From: Echinicola strongylocentroti
GTDB lineage: Bacteria > Bacteroidota > Bacteroidia > Cytophagales > Cyclobacteriaceae
Length of the DNA: 64,000 bases
Direction of reading: 5' to 3'
Assembly: GCF_003260975.1 (NCBI RefSeq)
Contig: NZ_CP030041.1
Span: 1,215,001 to 1,279,000 of the forward strand
This document shows positions 47,784 to 56,951 of the stretch, in pieces. The position numbers and the translations under genes were made by a program. The notes beneath the pieces are model-generated. The model saw nothing but the letters and a program-made list of their open reading frames with translations. It had not been told where the DNA came from and made no database searches. Position 1 is the first letter of the stretch. Every line of letters starts with the position of its first letter.

Positions 47784-49502
47784 ATGAACATAAGAATCAA
47801 TACTAAAAAAATCATAGGGTTTGCCCTCACGTCCTCACTATTGTTTGGTTGTGGGCAGGATTTCCTGGAGGAAGTAAACCCCAATGCCATCACTACAGAG
47901 ACCTTCTGGAAAAGCCCAGAACAATTCCAAAGTGGCCTCACCACAGCTTATGCAGCACTGCAGTTCCAGTCCATCAGTGGAACTGGACTGGTCTATGAGA
48001 TGGCGCTAGGAGACATTGGGGGCACAGAGAGCTGGTACAGACCTACTGCCTTCCGAAACCTCACCTATAATGACGCCAGTATCCAAGTGACCGACAAGTG
48101 GAACGAACTGTACATTGGCATATTCAGAACCAACCAGGTCATTGGTCAAGTACAAACCGTAGACCCTTCGATCCTAGGGGAAGAAGAGCGGCTTGAAATA
48201 GAAGCACAAGCGCGGTTTTTAAGGGCTTTCTTCTATTTTCAGCTGGCTACGACATACGGTCAGGGTGTCCTTCGAACGACAGTACCGGATGCTGACGAAG
48301 ATTTTAACAAGGGCCTAAGTACAAAAGAAGAAATCTATAGTACCGTGGTATTGCCCGACTTGGAGTTTGCCAAAGCCCATCTTCCCGAGCAGTGGCCGGA
48401 AAGTGAAAAGGGTCGTGCCACTTGGGGCGCAGCGACAGCCTTAAAGGGAAAATCACACTTGTTCCAAGAGGAATGGGACTTAGCGGCGACAGAATTCAAA
48501 GAAGTCATCGACGCCGGAATTTATAGCCTCGTACCAGATTATATGGATAACTTCACCCATCTCAACGAGCATAATGAAGAGTCCATCTTCGAAACTGCCT
48601 ATAGCGCTGAAGTGAACCCCGGTGCCAACGGAAACACCGTGGATGACACCCCTAACACCACAGGATCCGAAGCCAGTGGAATTGCCACACAGTTTGGCCA
48701 ACTCAATTTTGGAGCATACAACACGTTATTGCCCAGCTACTATCTCCATGAGATTTACGTAAACGATGAAGTGGACCCTTCCAACCCTATTAACGAGGGG
48801 AATATTCATTCTTCCAGGCTTTCGGCAAGTATTGTCCCCATCAATGGCGAAACGGATTACTACCTACTCCCCATCGGTGAACGCGGAGGATGGGCCTTTG
48901 GGCAAAGTGCCTATATCAAAAAATACACCAACTGGTACCACCTTCCCAATGAAGATGGCAACAGCCGGTCCGGAATCAACTTCCGCCATATCCGGTTGGC
49001 GGACGTCTACCTAATGTACGCAGAAGCTATTCTCCAATCCACGGGAGATATCGACGAGGCCATTACCTACATAGACATCGTGCGCAGCCGTGCAGGAGTC
49101 ATCACGCTAAGAACGTACCTGGATGAAAACGGAAATACCTTTCCCCAACTACACATCAGCAAACAGGTTCACGGTACCCAGCCATGGGTAAGTCCTAATC
49201 CGGCCACACTCCTTACCCACTTGAGACGCGTAGAAAGACCCATAGAGCTGGCTTTTGAAGGGCACAGGTACAAGGACCTGGTAAGATGGGGCATTGTGCA
49301 GGATGTATTCGATGAGCTAAGGGCAGATGAAATATGGCGGGAAGCAAACAAGGATGGCATCTTTGACCAAGCGCCACTTTATATACAAGAGCGAATCCGG
49401 CCAGACTTTCTGTTATCATCACAGAATTATAATCCATCGGTACACAATTATTTCCCTGTACCAGCTGGTGAACTACAGAACAATGAAGCGTTAGGCCAAT
49501 AA
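47784..49502 (+). CDS. SusD-family outer-membrane glycan-binding lipoprotein (agar PUL)
   Basis: A 572-residue lipoprotein with lipobox LLFGC (Cys23) and mature start GQDFLEEVNPNAITTETFW. The TPR helix IEAQARFLRAFFYFQLATTY and the C-terminal RPIELAFEGHRYKDLVRWG are SusD signatures. It starts 18 bp after the SusC stop. It should bind the agaro-oligosaccharide at the SusC mouth. The last residues (FPVPAGELQNNEALGQ) match the usual SusD end. Confidence 0.93.
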   Translation: MNIRINTKKIIGFALTSSLLFGCGQDFLEEVNPNAITTETFWKSPEQFQSGLTTAYAALQFQSISGTGLVYEMALGDIGGTESWYRPTAFRNLTYNDASIQVTDKWNELYIGIFRTNQVIGQVQTVDPSILGEEERLEIEAQARFLRAFFYFQLATTYGQGVLRTTVPDADEDFNKGLSTKEEIYSTVVLPDLEFAKAHLPEQWPESEKGRATWGAATALKGKSHLFQEEWDLAATEFKEVIDAGIYSLVPDYMDNFTHLNEHNEESIFETAYSAEVNPGANGNTVDDTPNTTGSEASGIATQFGQLNFGAYNTLLPSYYLHEIYVNDEVDPSNPINEGNIHSSRLSASIVPINGETDYYLLPIGERGGWAFGQSAYIKKYTNWYHLPNEDGNSRSGINFRHIRLADVYLMYAEAILQSTGDIDEAITYIDIVRSRAGVITLRTYLDENGNTFPQLHISKQVHGTQPWVSPNPATLLTHLRRVERPIELAFEGHRYKDLVRWGIVQDVFDELRADEIWREANKDGIFDQAPLYIQERIRPDFLLSSQNYNPSVHNYFPVPAGELQNNEALGQ

Positions 49503-49513
49503 GAGATAAAAAC

Positions 49514-51085
49514 ATGAAATCAATTATAAAAATACTTTCAATAGCATGTCTGGGAGCTATGGTCTCCTGTGAGGACATTTATGATGATCTTAATCTCAAC
49601 GAAGCCAATAACCAAGTGATTTACACTTCTGAAATGGACTTTGGGAACAGGATTCAGGTCAATGGCACCATTACCTTTGGCGATGTCTCTTCTGGGGTTC
49701 AGAGCCGGCAGTGGAGCTTCCCAGAAGGTGCAGTGGACATAATAGGCTCGGACAATGACACCAGCTCCACAGAAAACACCGTAAAAACCGTCTTTACATC
49801 CCCTGGAGAGCATAAAGTGAGGTTACAACAAACCTACAATGGCAATGCCTACGTGGGCACGGACCAAAGGGGTAGTGACCTGGACACCACCCTGACCATC
49901 ACCGTTCTTGACTCCGTTGCACTTCAGGTCCAAGCATACTTGTTGAATCCCGACGGCAGTCTTGGAGAAGAACTTACCCTGTCGGACAATGCCGAAAACG
50001 AGGTAATGGCCGGGAGTTTTGTACGGTATATCGTAAGCCCTACTGGCGAGCCTTCCGATTATGTATGGAATACCGATGGTGGAGACCCTGGCACCTCAGA
50101 GGAATTTGTCAACGAATTTGATGTGAGGTATAAAAAGCTCGGGACTTTTGGGTTTGGCCTTTATGCTTCCAGAGAGAGGCCGGCTGGGGAGTCACTGGTG
50201 GAAGTCGAAAACTTCCTCAAAATCATCCCGTCCACTGAGCCGGTAATTCTCGAGGGGGCTTTCGATGCCAATGGTAAAATCTCCCTAAACTTCAGTAGGG
50301 AAATGAATGCGAACACCCTTAACCCTGCTGACTTTATAGTGAGTATTGCCCATGATGGCACTGATATACCCGCCACTGTGGCCGCAGCGACAGTAGATCC
50401 AGAAGAAGCCAACCTTGTCATCTTAAGTCTGGAAAACGAACTCATTTATAATGATGACCAAGTACTGATCTCCTACCAACAAGGCGAAATGGCAACCACC
50501 GACGGGATGCCTGCGGACAGCTTTTCGGATCTCCCCGTGGTCTTTATCGGAACCAATATCCTAGAAAACACTGCTTTCGATTATAGCTTTGAAAACTCCA
50601 CTGTCGACAACTGGCCGTATCAGTGGTGGGGTGCCCCATGGGACAAGTATCAGCTAGCCATTTCCAACCATCAGGCTTTTGATGGCAATAACAGCGCGGC
50701 CATCACTCTAGAGCCCCACGGCGGCATGATCATTAGCAATGCAGACAGTGACAATAATTTAATTACGTTCCCTGCAGAAGCTGGAAAAACTTATGAAATG
50801 GGTGTCTGGGTCTATGTAGAGGACCTCGGTAACACCCCAGAGGGAGCTGTCCCTCCTGACTTGAGGTTTTATTGGTCTCCCAATACCAACTGGGGCGTAG
50901 GAGCAAATCCAGCTTTTGACGCAGCATTCCCCGTGGGTGAATGGGTCTACAGCTCTGTTTTGGTAGAGTTTCCTGCCTCAGGAGATTACAGCCTGAACAT
51001 ACGCGGTGCCAATGAAAACAACACCGCTCCACTTAGCATCTTTATGGATAACATTTCACTATCCGAGGCCAGGCTAAGACCATAA
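49514..51085 (+). CDS. Surface glycan-binding lipoprotein (SusE/F position) with PKD-like and C-terminal CBM-like domains
   Basis: A 523-residue lipoprotein (lipobox MVSC, Cys19). Residues ~40-135 look like a PKD-type Ig fold (GVQSRQWSFPEG, FTSPGEHKVRLQQTYNG). A second Ig-like stretch follows, then an SbsA-like Ig domain (~240-345: GAFDANGKISLNFSREMNA). From ~350 (AFDYSFENSTVDNWPYQWWG) it resembles a CBM4/9-type jelly roll ending SIFMDNISLSEARL. No catalytic motif is seen. By position it is the surface glycan-binding protein that captures agar for GH16. It starts 11 bp after the susD stop. Its TAA stop coincides with the first bases of repeat element B. Confidence 0.85.
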   Translation: MKSIIKILSIACLGAMVSCEDIYDDLNLNEANNQVIYTSEMDFGNRIQVNGTITFGDVSSGVQSRQWSFPEGAVDIIGSDNDTSSTENTVKTVFTSPGEHKVRLQQTYNGNAYVGTDQRGSDLDTTLTITVLDSVALQVQAYLLNPDGSLGEELTLSDNAENEVMAGSFVRYIVSPTGEPSDYVWNTDGGDPGTSEEFVNEFDVRYKKLGTFGFGLYASRERPAGESLVEVENFLKIIPSTEPVILEGAFDANGKISLNFSREMNANTLNPADFIVSIAHDGTDIPATVAAATVDPEEANLVILSLENELIYNDDQVLISYQQGEMATTDGMPADSFSDLPVVFIGTNILENTAFDYSFENSTVDNWPYQWWGAPWDKYQLAISNHQAFDGNNSAAITLEPHGGMIISNADSDNNLITFPAEAGKTYEMGVWVYVEDLGNTPEGAVPPDLRFYWSPNTNWGVGANPAFDAAFPVGEWVYSSVLVEFPASGDYSLNIRGANENNTAPLSIFMDNISLSEARLRP

Positions 51086-51254
51086 ACCCGGAATATGCAT
51101 TAGCCTATCTGTTGCGACCTGAAACTGCTTCAAAATCAGCCGTTTCACTTTAGTTTTCGGCATAACCGTAACGGTGCTACGCTAATGCCTCCAAACTAAC
51201 TGATTTTCTTGCAATTTCAGCTCTCACTACGATTCCTAATGCATAATCCGGGAT
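51083..51254. repeat. MITE-like intergenic element, copy B
   Basis: About 172 bp, inverted relative to copy A and ~97% identical by eye. The differences cluster in the central hairpin (GGCATAACCGTAACGG versus GGCATTAGCGTAGCGG on the matching strand), so the perfect stem of A is imperfect here. The ends are TAAACCCGGAATATGCATTAG and CTAATGCATAATCCGGGATA. It was placed exactly at the stop codon of the binding-protein gene. Confidence 0.87.
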
Positions 51255-51280
51255 AAATCAATATTCAACGAAGTGGCTTT

Positions 51281-51369
51281 AGTGTCGTGTCATTGCCTAA
51301 ACCCGAAGATTCCTAATGCATAAACCGGGTTAAAAAACAAGTAAAAAGGTCTAGGCTTGACACGACACT
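51281..51369. repeat. Inverted-repeat-bounded unit containing a solo MITE end (copy D)
   Basis: AGTGTCGTGTCA (51281-51292) and TGACACGACACT (51358-51369) are exact reverse complements. The similarity extends inward to GCCTAAAC / GTCTAGGC. Between them, 51308-51333 is a lone right end of the MITE-like family (CCTAATGCATAAACCGGGTT). It looks like nested or chimeric mobile DNA between the binding-protein gene and GH16. Confidence 0.65.
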
Positions 51370-51422
51370 TGCTTTGCTATAAAGCAATGGACCAGAGCCG
51401 CTTCTCTCAACCAATTATCAAA

Positions 51423-52748
51423 ATGAAACATTCTATTTTATTCGTATTAAGCTGTTGTCTATGGGCATGCAGCGCTACAGAAGATCCTGACATTCCTCCA
51501 AAAGACACTGATCCCTTGGAAGGCTATACTTATGAAAACCTCCCTGTAGTTAACACCGATGGTTTTTTGCCACCTGACAAAAGCTGGGAGTTTGTAGAGG
51601 ACTTCTCAGATGAATTTGATTATTCAGGGAAGGAGGATGGTTTCTTTCAGAAGTGGAATGACACCTACTTCAACGCCTGGATGGGGCCGGGCCTTACTGA
51701 ATGGAATACTGAAAACAGCACCGTAAGTAATGGTAACTTGGTCCTTTCGGCAAGTAGGAAACCTGGCACCGAGCAGGTGTATTGTGGAGTCATAAGTTCC
51801 AAAACGACAATTCAATATCCCATCTACACCGAGGTACGTGCCAAGGTCGCCAACCAGGTTCTCTCTTCCAATTTCTGGTTTCTCAGTGAAGATGACACCC
51901 GTGAAATCGACGTAGTGGAGATCTATGGCAGCGATCGTCCTGACCAGTCGTGGTTTGCTGCAAGGCCATCCACCAACTACCATGTCTTCGTCAGGGACGA
52001 CAACAATAACATCTTGCAGAACTTCAATGACCAACAGCACCATCCTCTGCCAGATGAATCCCCGTACCGCAATGATTACCACTTGTTTGGTGCCTATTGG
52101 AAAGATCCTTTTAGTATAGATTTTTACTATGACGGTAAACTTGTAAGACAATTGAGAAAAGAGGGACTGGAAGATCCTTCTGGTGAAGGTTTGGAGCGGG
52201 AAATGTTTATGATCATTGACTTGGAAGACCATGAATGGCGTTCATTTCCTGCCAATGATGCTGACCCCATCCGGGCCACGGACGAAGAACTCGCTGACGA
52301 AAGCAAAAACAAGTACCTAGTGGATTATGTCAGGACCTTCAGGCCATTGGACAGCTTTGACGGAGGGCTTATCTCCAACGGAAGTTTTTCGGATCCTTCA
52401 TTGGTCAACTGGTACTGGAAAGGCGACATCAAAATCTCCCACCAACTGGACCAAAATGACGGTGATGCAAAAGCCCTCCAGCTAACGGGCAAAAATACCG
52501 GAATCGCCCAAAAGGTAAACTTGCAAAAAGATACAGCTTACCAGCTCAGCTTCCGTGCCAATTTTTCAGGACAATTGGAGATCGCTATCCCGGGGGTAAT
52601 CCAAAAAAGCATATCGGGAAGTGGAAAATGGCAAAGCTACCAACTGGAATTCAACAGTACTGACAACACAGAAATCACTTTGCTAATTACTCAAATAGAA
52701 AATCCCGGTACCTCCTTTCTGGACGATGTCATCCTCAGTAAAAAGTAA
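51423..52748 (+). CDS. GH16 agarase-like endo-hydrolase, lipoprotein with C-terminal CBM-like domain
   Basis: ATG 51423 gives MKHSILFVLSCCLWAC with a lipobox; the frame opens earlier (51357) but within repeat DNA. The GH16 catalytic site is EIDVVE (E161 nucleophile, D163, E166 acid/base), the beta-bulge form seen in agarases, porphyranases and kappa-carrageenases. WFAARPSTNYHVFVRD and YHLFGAYWKDPFSIDFYYDG are typical of the beta-agarase branch. The C-terminal ~115 residues (SFSDPSLVNWYWKGDI on) look like a CBM4/9-type module. GH16 agarases cut beta-1,4 bonds to neoagaro-oligosaccharides. Porphyranase activity is the main alternative; the anhydrogalactose genes nearby favour agar. Confidence 0.88.
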   Translation: MKHSILFVLSCCLWACSATEDPDIPPKDTDPLEGYTYENLPVVNTDGFLPPDKSWEFVEDFSDEFDYSGKEDGFFQKWNDTYFNAWMGPGLTEWNTENSTVSNGNLVLSASRKPGTEQVYCGVISSKTTIQYPIYTEVRAKVANQVLSSNFWFLSEDDTREIDVVEIYGSDRPDQSWFAARPSTNYHVFVRDDNNNILQNFNDQQHHPLPDESPYRNDYHLFGAYWKDPFSIDFYYDGKLVRQLRKEGLEDPSGEGLEREMFMIIDLEDHEWRSFPANDADPIRATDEELADESKNKYLVDYVRTFRPLDSFDGGLISNGSFSDPSLVNWYWKGDIKISHQLDQNDGDAKALQLTGKNTGIAQKVNLQKDTAYQLSFRANFSGQLEIAIPGVIQKSISGSGKWQSYQLEFNSTDNTEITLLITQIENPGTSFLDDVILSKK

Positions 52749-53377
52749 ATGCTGAGGTCCGATCATAAAATCGATAGCAATCCGTCACACGAGCTCTTTT
52801 TGGGAGGGCTTATGATTTTGGCTCAACCTGGTTACTTAAGAAAATAGGGCACTGTATAGAATAAAACAGACTTATTAACTAAATCCGCCTTGCAGGTATT
52901 GGGCGTTAAGAAATTAAAAAGCGGGAGGGCAAAAAGGCTGGCTTGTCTATCTCGCTGCTAGACAGGCCTGCCTAGCGGCCTAGACCATAGCCGTCAGTTT
53001 AAGCGGATATCGGCACACCAACTGCCACAATTTAGCTGTTCGGGATTACAAATCCCGAACCGAGATAATGGGGATTTGAAATCCCCCCTAGACCATTTGT
53101 GAGGAGCATCGACATCATTAGGAATATAGATTTTAAGTAACAACATGCGTTAGCCTGACGGCTATGGGCGGCCTAGACAGGCCTGCTTGGCTTTAGACAG
53201 GTTTGACGAAATGCTGGTCAAAAAGAATGTTGGCAGCTAAAAAAGGTTTACCAGGCTTTAGACAGGTTTATCTAGCTTTTAGACAGGCCTGCCTAGATTT
53301 AGACAGGAGGAGTTTGCCTGCATGAGGGAAGGTTTTAATTTTAGGCCAATAGATGCACAGCGGCGGTTTTTTTTTGG

Positions 53378-53407
53378 TTACTTTTTTGGCCTAAAGCAAA
53401 AAAGCAA
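53378..53407. repeat. Poly-T/poly-A hairpin repeat, copy 1
   Basis: TTACTTTTTTG, loop GCCTAAAG, CAAAAAAGCAA: an 11-bp stem with one mismatch, followed by CAAGGG. The same design recurs at 62087-62116. Translation of this DNA gives a spurious FGYFFGLKQKSNKGKG peptide, which should not be annotated as a protein. Confidence 0.7.
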
Positions 53408-53547
53408 CAAGGGTAAAGGGATGAAAACCACCTTGGAGTTCGGCAATAAAAATAGTTACCCAATGAAAATATATAGAACCTATATTTCCATATTCACACT
53501 AACTAATCCGCTTTGACCTCAGATGTACAAAGAAAAACTAAAAATAA

Positions 53548-53589
53548 CAGGGACTGTTCGACAAGCTATATTCTTGAAGACAGTCCCTG
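53548..53589 (-). terminator. Terminator of the agar catabolic operon
   Basis: CAGGGACTGT (53548-53557) and ACAGTCCCTG (53580-53589) form an exact 10-bp stem. On the minus strand the stem is followed by TTATTTTTAGTTTTTC, a good T tail, about 65 bp after the RhaT-like stop. The plus side also has a T run (CTATTTTTTACC), so it could work for both convergent operons. Confidence 0.75.
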
Positions 53590-53655
53590 CTATTTTTTAC
53601 CAGTTCTATCGCAATCGGTAAGCCGAATTACTATCGGCCATTTTCATTCCTTACC

Positions 53656-54669
53656 TTACATTCCATTCCCTACTCCAATGATAATGATCCCTATCACCAT
53701 ACAGGCCAAGCCCGCATACAGGAAACCCTTCGCTTTAGATGATGCTCCTAACCATTCCTTGGTAATCAATCCACTGATAATAGCCGTGGCCACACTACTG
53801 GTATTAAAGATGGCATAGCCTACCGAATTACCTGCATCACCTAAGAGATAAGCAGCATAAGCAAAAATAGCAGAGGCGGCATAATGAAACACCGCCATTA
53901 CCAAAATCAACAGGAAATTCTTTGAAAGATGAGGCGTTTTGAAATCCACCCATGCTTTCTTTTGGGTCAGCTGCCAGGCAAAATAGATGGTCATGACGAT
54001 CCCCCCACTGATAAAAATGGGAAACATCACACAGACAGCGGTAATCCAATCCGCATTTCCTTGCGCTTGACTGGCTTCATGTAAATACGGTCGGCCTACA
54101 GCGTTGGCGTAACTAAATCCCGTAGCCAACAAGCCCCCAACAATGGCAATGATAATGCCCACTACGATATTCCCTTTGGTCTGGCCTTCAGCAGCTTCTT
54201 GTGCATTCTGGTCCTTTTCCCGGATAATCCCTGCTTTGCCGTTAAATATCACGCCTATCAGTACCACGACAATTCCTGCTATGATATAATAAAGCGAGCT
54301 CTGGTCAGGCAGACCATCTACGGCAAAGGGCAACAAGGATCCAATAAGGATGATGGTACCGATAAAAATAGAAAAGCCCAGTGACAAACCAATATGATTG
54401 ATGGCTTTGCCCCACATCATCACGCCTGTACCCCACAAGATACTGGCCAAGCCCATCTTCAGCCAAATATCACCTGGCATATTTCCGAAAATCTCAGAAA
54501 AACCATCAATCAACACCACGGAGGTGATGATCGGCACCACAAACATCGTGAGCACAAAAAACAAACTCCAGGTATTTTCATACTTAAAATCCTTGGTGAA
54601 TTTCTCTGGCAATGCATATAATCCCAAAATAAGGCCGGCACTTATGGCCCAAATAATTCCTGCTATCAT
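53656..54669 (-). CDS. RhaT-like sugar permease (L-rhamnose/H+ symporter family)
   Basis: A 337-residue protein with about ten membrane helices, from MIAGIIWAISAGLILGLYAL to MVIGIIIIGVGNGM. The pattern LYALPEKFTKDFKYENTWSLFF and the FSYANAVG and YAIFNTSSV motifs match the RhaT/DMT branch. It probably moves a monosaccharide across the inner membrane by proton symport. As last gene of the anhydrogalactose operon, the likely cargo is 3,6-anhydro-L-galactose, galactose or a small agaro-oligosaccharide; this is inference. An ATP-independent uptake step is otherwise missing from the operon. Confidence 0.82.
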   Translation of the reverse strand: MIAGIIWAISAGLILGLYALPEKFTKDFKYENTWSLFFVLTMFVVPIITSVVLIDGFSEIFGNMPGDIWLKMGLASILWGTGVMMWGKAINHIGLSLGFSIFIGTIILIGSLLPFAVDGLPDQSSLYYIIAGIVVVLIGVIFNGKAGIIREKDQNAQEAAEGQTKGNIVVGIIIAIVGGLLATGFSYANAVGRPYLHEASQAQGNADWITAVCVMFPIFISGGIVMTIYFAWQLTQKKAWVDFKTPHLSKNFLLILVMAVFHYAASAIFAYAAYLLGDAGNSVGYAIFNTSSVATAIISGLITKEWLGASSKAKGFLYAGLACMVIGIIIIGVGNGM

Positions 54670-54700
54670 GATTTTTTCGTTTTAGTAAAGTGAATAGTTA

Positions 54701-55735
54701 TTACCAGTCCAGCTTGAAAGTAGTCTGGCTGGTATAGGTCGTATTGGCTGGCGTGACTGCTCCTGGGGCATTTTCCAAGTTAGGGCCATTAGGATACGGG
54801 TGGGTTTCGCAACAAAACGCCCGAAATTTCCCAAAGCGGTCGCCATTTTCCCTTGCTAACTGGTCGGAAGTATACATTCCTGTATAAAAAAGCATCCCCG
54901 GCTCCGTGGTAGACACGGTCAGCTTCCTACCCGAAGGTGCATGGGCAATTTGCGCCCTACGAGCCAAGTCTTTGGGCTCGCCAAAAGTAAAATAGTGCTC
55001 AAAACCATCCGGCAGATACCTAAACACCTCATCCATAGGCACCCCATTGCTTATATCGAAAGGAAACCCTGAAACAGAAGCTACTTCCCCTACAGGCACA
55101 TTAGTGACATCTGGAACCAAATAATCTTGGGTTTGGATAGCTATCCGGTGGCCTTTGATATCTTCTTCAAAGCCTGAAAGGTTAAAATAAGTATGGTTGG
55201 TCAAGCCCAAAGGTGTATTCTTGTCAGGGGTAGCCTTATAAGTAATGGCCAGCTCCTGTTCTTCGGTCAAGTGAAAATGAACGGCAACATCTACGTTTCC
55301 AGGATAACCTTCCTCACCATCTTCTACCGCCAGCGATAACACTAGCAAATTACTGTCGGATTGGAGCTCCTTCTCTGACCATATTCTTTTATCAAAGCCC
55401 TTCACCCCGCCATGAAGGTGATTGGAACCATCATTGGTGGCTAGCTGGTAGGTCTTTCCCCCTAGGGTAAAAGCTCCATCCTTAATCCTGGAAGCATACC
55501 GGCCTACCGTGCTTCCAAAATAGGGGGAATTGGCCTTGTATTCATCACTAAAGTAACTTTCAAAGTTATCAAATCCACATGCCAGTTCTGTCCTATTCTC
55601 TTCATTGGGTATGGAAATGGACGTCACCGTGGCGCCGTAAGTCATGATTTTTACTTGCATCCCACGGTTGTTTTCCAAGGTATATAGCCATACATCCCGG
55701 CCTTCATATTGGCCAAATTTTTTCTTTGTGATCAT
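54701..55735 (-). CDS. galM: Aldose 1-epimerase (galactose mutarotase)
   Basis: A 344-residue GalM-family protein. Motifs: GSNHLHGGVKGFDKRIW (substrate-binding region), GLTNHTYFNLSG (catalytic His), and CCETHPYPNGPNLENAP near the C-terminus (catalytic Glu region). It exchanges alpha and beta anomers of galactose or other aldoses. No signal peptide, so cytoplasmic. Placement with GH117 and the anhydrogalactose enzymes suggests it handles the D-galactose half of agar or anhydrogalactose itself. It follows the cycloisomerase gene by 83 bp. Confidence 0.9.
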   Translation of the reverse strand: MITKKKFGQYEGRDVWLYTLENNRGMQVKIMTYGATVTSISIPNEENRTELACGFDNFESYFSDEYKANSPYFGSTVGRYASRIKDGAFTLGGKTYQLATNDGSNHLHGGVKGFDKRIWSEKELQSDSNLLVLSLAVEDGEEGYPGNVDVAVHFHLTEEQELAITYKATPDKNTPLGLTNHTYFNLSGFEEDIKGHRIAIQTQDYLVPDVTNVPVGEVASVSGFPFDISNGVPMDEVFRYLPDGFEHYFTFGEPKDLARRAQIAHAPSGRKLTVSTTEPGMLFYTGMYTSDQLARENGDRFGKFRAFCCETHPYPNGPNLENAPGAVTPANTTYTSQTTFKLDW

Positions 55736-55818
55736 TTGGGTTATTGGTTTGGTTTATACAAATCAAAAAAAACAGCAACCCTTCTGCCCGAAAGCATCTA
55801 GGCTGCTGAACCATTAAA

Positions 55819-56949
55819 CTAAATCTGTAAGGGCTTATCTCCAGCATTGCTGGCTGTACCTACCTCATACGGTGACAGTTTACCCCAGTCAAACTCCACT
55901 CCAACCCCAGCTACGTCTGGAGCTACGGCCATATGGTTTTCAATGACCAATGGTCGCGTGGTATATTCATCAATTGGGAAACTGTGCACTTCTAGCCAAC
56001 CACTGTTTTCTTGGGCTGACACTAAGCTCACATGCAGTTCCTGCATACCATGTGAGCAGGCAGGAATGTTGTAGTCCTTGGCAAGACGTGCTGCCCGTAA
56101 CCAACCTGTCACCCCTCCACAATTGGATGCATCAGGCTGGACAAAACCCAGTTTTGCCTGCTCCATTGCATATTCAAACTCATGGATGGTATGTAGGTTT
56201 TCCCCCATGGCCAAAGGGACGTTGGTAGCATCAGCTATCAGGCCATATCCTTTATAATCATCTGGGATGGTAGGTTCCTCAAACCAAAGGATATTGTATT
56301 GCTCAAAAGCATTGGAAGCCTTGATGGCCTTCTCCCGGCTCATCGAGTAGTTGGCATCCACCATAAACGTAATATCTGGCCCAATAAACTCCCTCACGGC
56401 CTTGATCCGCTCTAGGTCTTCTTCCAGGTTTTCCCTACCTATTTTTATTTTCACTGCATTGAACCCCGCCTCCAAATAACTTTTCATATTATCAAGCAGC
56501 TTGGGAAGGGGAAACTGCAAGTCGATCCCCCCGCGATAGGCTTTGCATTTATTGTTATGGCCTCCCGCCATCTTCCACAGTGGGGATTCCGCTTGCTTTC
56601 CTTTTATATCCCAAAGGGCTATATCAATGGTAGAAATGGCAAATGAAGCCACTCCCCCGCGGCCCACATAGTGGATATGCCACTCCATAAAATCATAGAT
56701 CTTATCGATCTCCGTACCATCCATCCCCAGTAGTGCTGGCGCCAGATCATGGTCCACCATTGCTTTGATAGCGTGGCCTCCCTTGCCTCCTGTATAGCTA
56801 TAGCCGGTTCCTTCGCTTCCATCTTCCAGCTTGATCGTGGTGGTAATCAGCTCGAAATGGGTATGATCTCCGTGCTTGGCATCATTGAGCACTTCTGGCA
56901 GAGGTACTTGAAACAACCGACACGTAATATCTTTTATTTTACTCATCAT
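55819..56949 (-). CDS. 3,6-anhydro-L-galactonate cycloisomerase (enolase superfamily)
   Basis: A 376-residue mandelate-racemase-type enolase. Lysines in [11 protein letters not shown] (K167/K169), metal ligands in [20 protein letters not shown] and MGENLHT, and the base His in [12 protein letters not shown]. The stretches [16 protein letters not shown] and [10 protein letters not shown] are what I remember of the Vibrio/Postechiella cycloisomerase that opens the anhydro ring to 2-keto-3-deoxy-L-galactonate. The frame opens at TTG 56955, but ATG 56949 is preferred; this leaves 2 bp to the aldehyde dehydrogenase stop, implying coupled translation. Confidence 0.88.
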   Translation of the reverse strand: MMSKIKDITCRLFQVPLPEVLNDAKHGDHTHFELITTTIKLEDGSEGTGYSYTGGKGGHAIKAMVDHDLAPALLGMDGTEIDKIYDFMEWHIHYVGRGGVASFAISTIDIALWDIKGKQAESPLWKMAGGHNNKCKAYRGGIDLQFPLPKLLDNMKSYLEAGFNAVKIKIGRENLEEDLERIKAVREFIGPDITFMVDANYSMSREKAIKASNAFEQYNILWFEEPTIPDDYKGYGLIADATNVPLAMGENLHTIHEFEYAMEQAKLGFVQPDASNCGGVTGWLRAARLAKDYNIPACSHGMQELHVSLVSAQENSGWLEVHSFPIDEYTTRPLVIENHMAVAPDVAGVGVEFDWGKLSPYEVGTASNAGDKPLQI

Positions 56950-56951
56950 CC

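Larger units (their letters stand above)
52749..53655. other. Non-coding stretch rich in hairpins and AGACAGG repeats
   Basis: About 900 bp with no gene I trust. It contains two hairpins in tandem: 53038-53060 (GTTCGGGATT-ACA-AATCCCGAAC) and 53070-53086 (GGGGATTT-G-AAATCCCC). It has six AGACAGG units (near 52960, 53175, 53195, 53260, 53281, 53301), often followed by CCTGCCTAG. An inverted pair of CTGACGGCTATGG lies at about 52992-53004 and 53155-53167. A poly-T hairpin at 53378-53407 and the terminator at 53548-53589 complete it. It separates two convergent operons. Confidence 0.75.

Noticed and set aside
51624..52232. 202-codon minus-strand frame opposite GH16
   Set aside because: Shadow of the GH16 gene; no domain, and the plus strand holds the catalytic EIDVVE.
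52930..53320. Possible CRISPR array (repeated AGACAGG units)
   Set aside because: Unit spacing is irregular (about 20 to over 200 bp), repeats are only 7-16 bp and partly inverted, and no cas genes are near.
53322..53516. 64-codon plus-strand frame with FGYFFGLKQKSNKGKG
   Set aside because: It translates the poly-T/poly-A hairpin repeat, has no family, and the peptide comes from low-complexity DNA.
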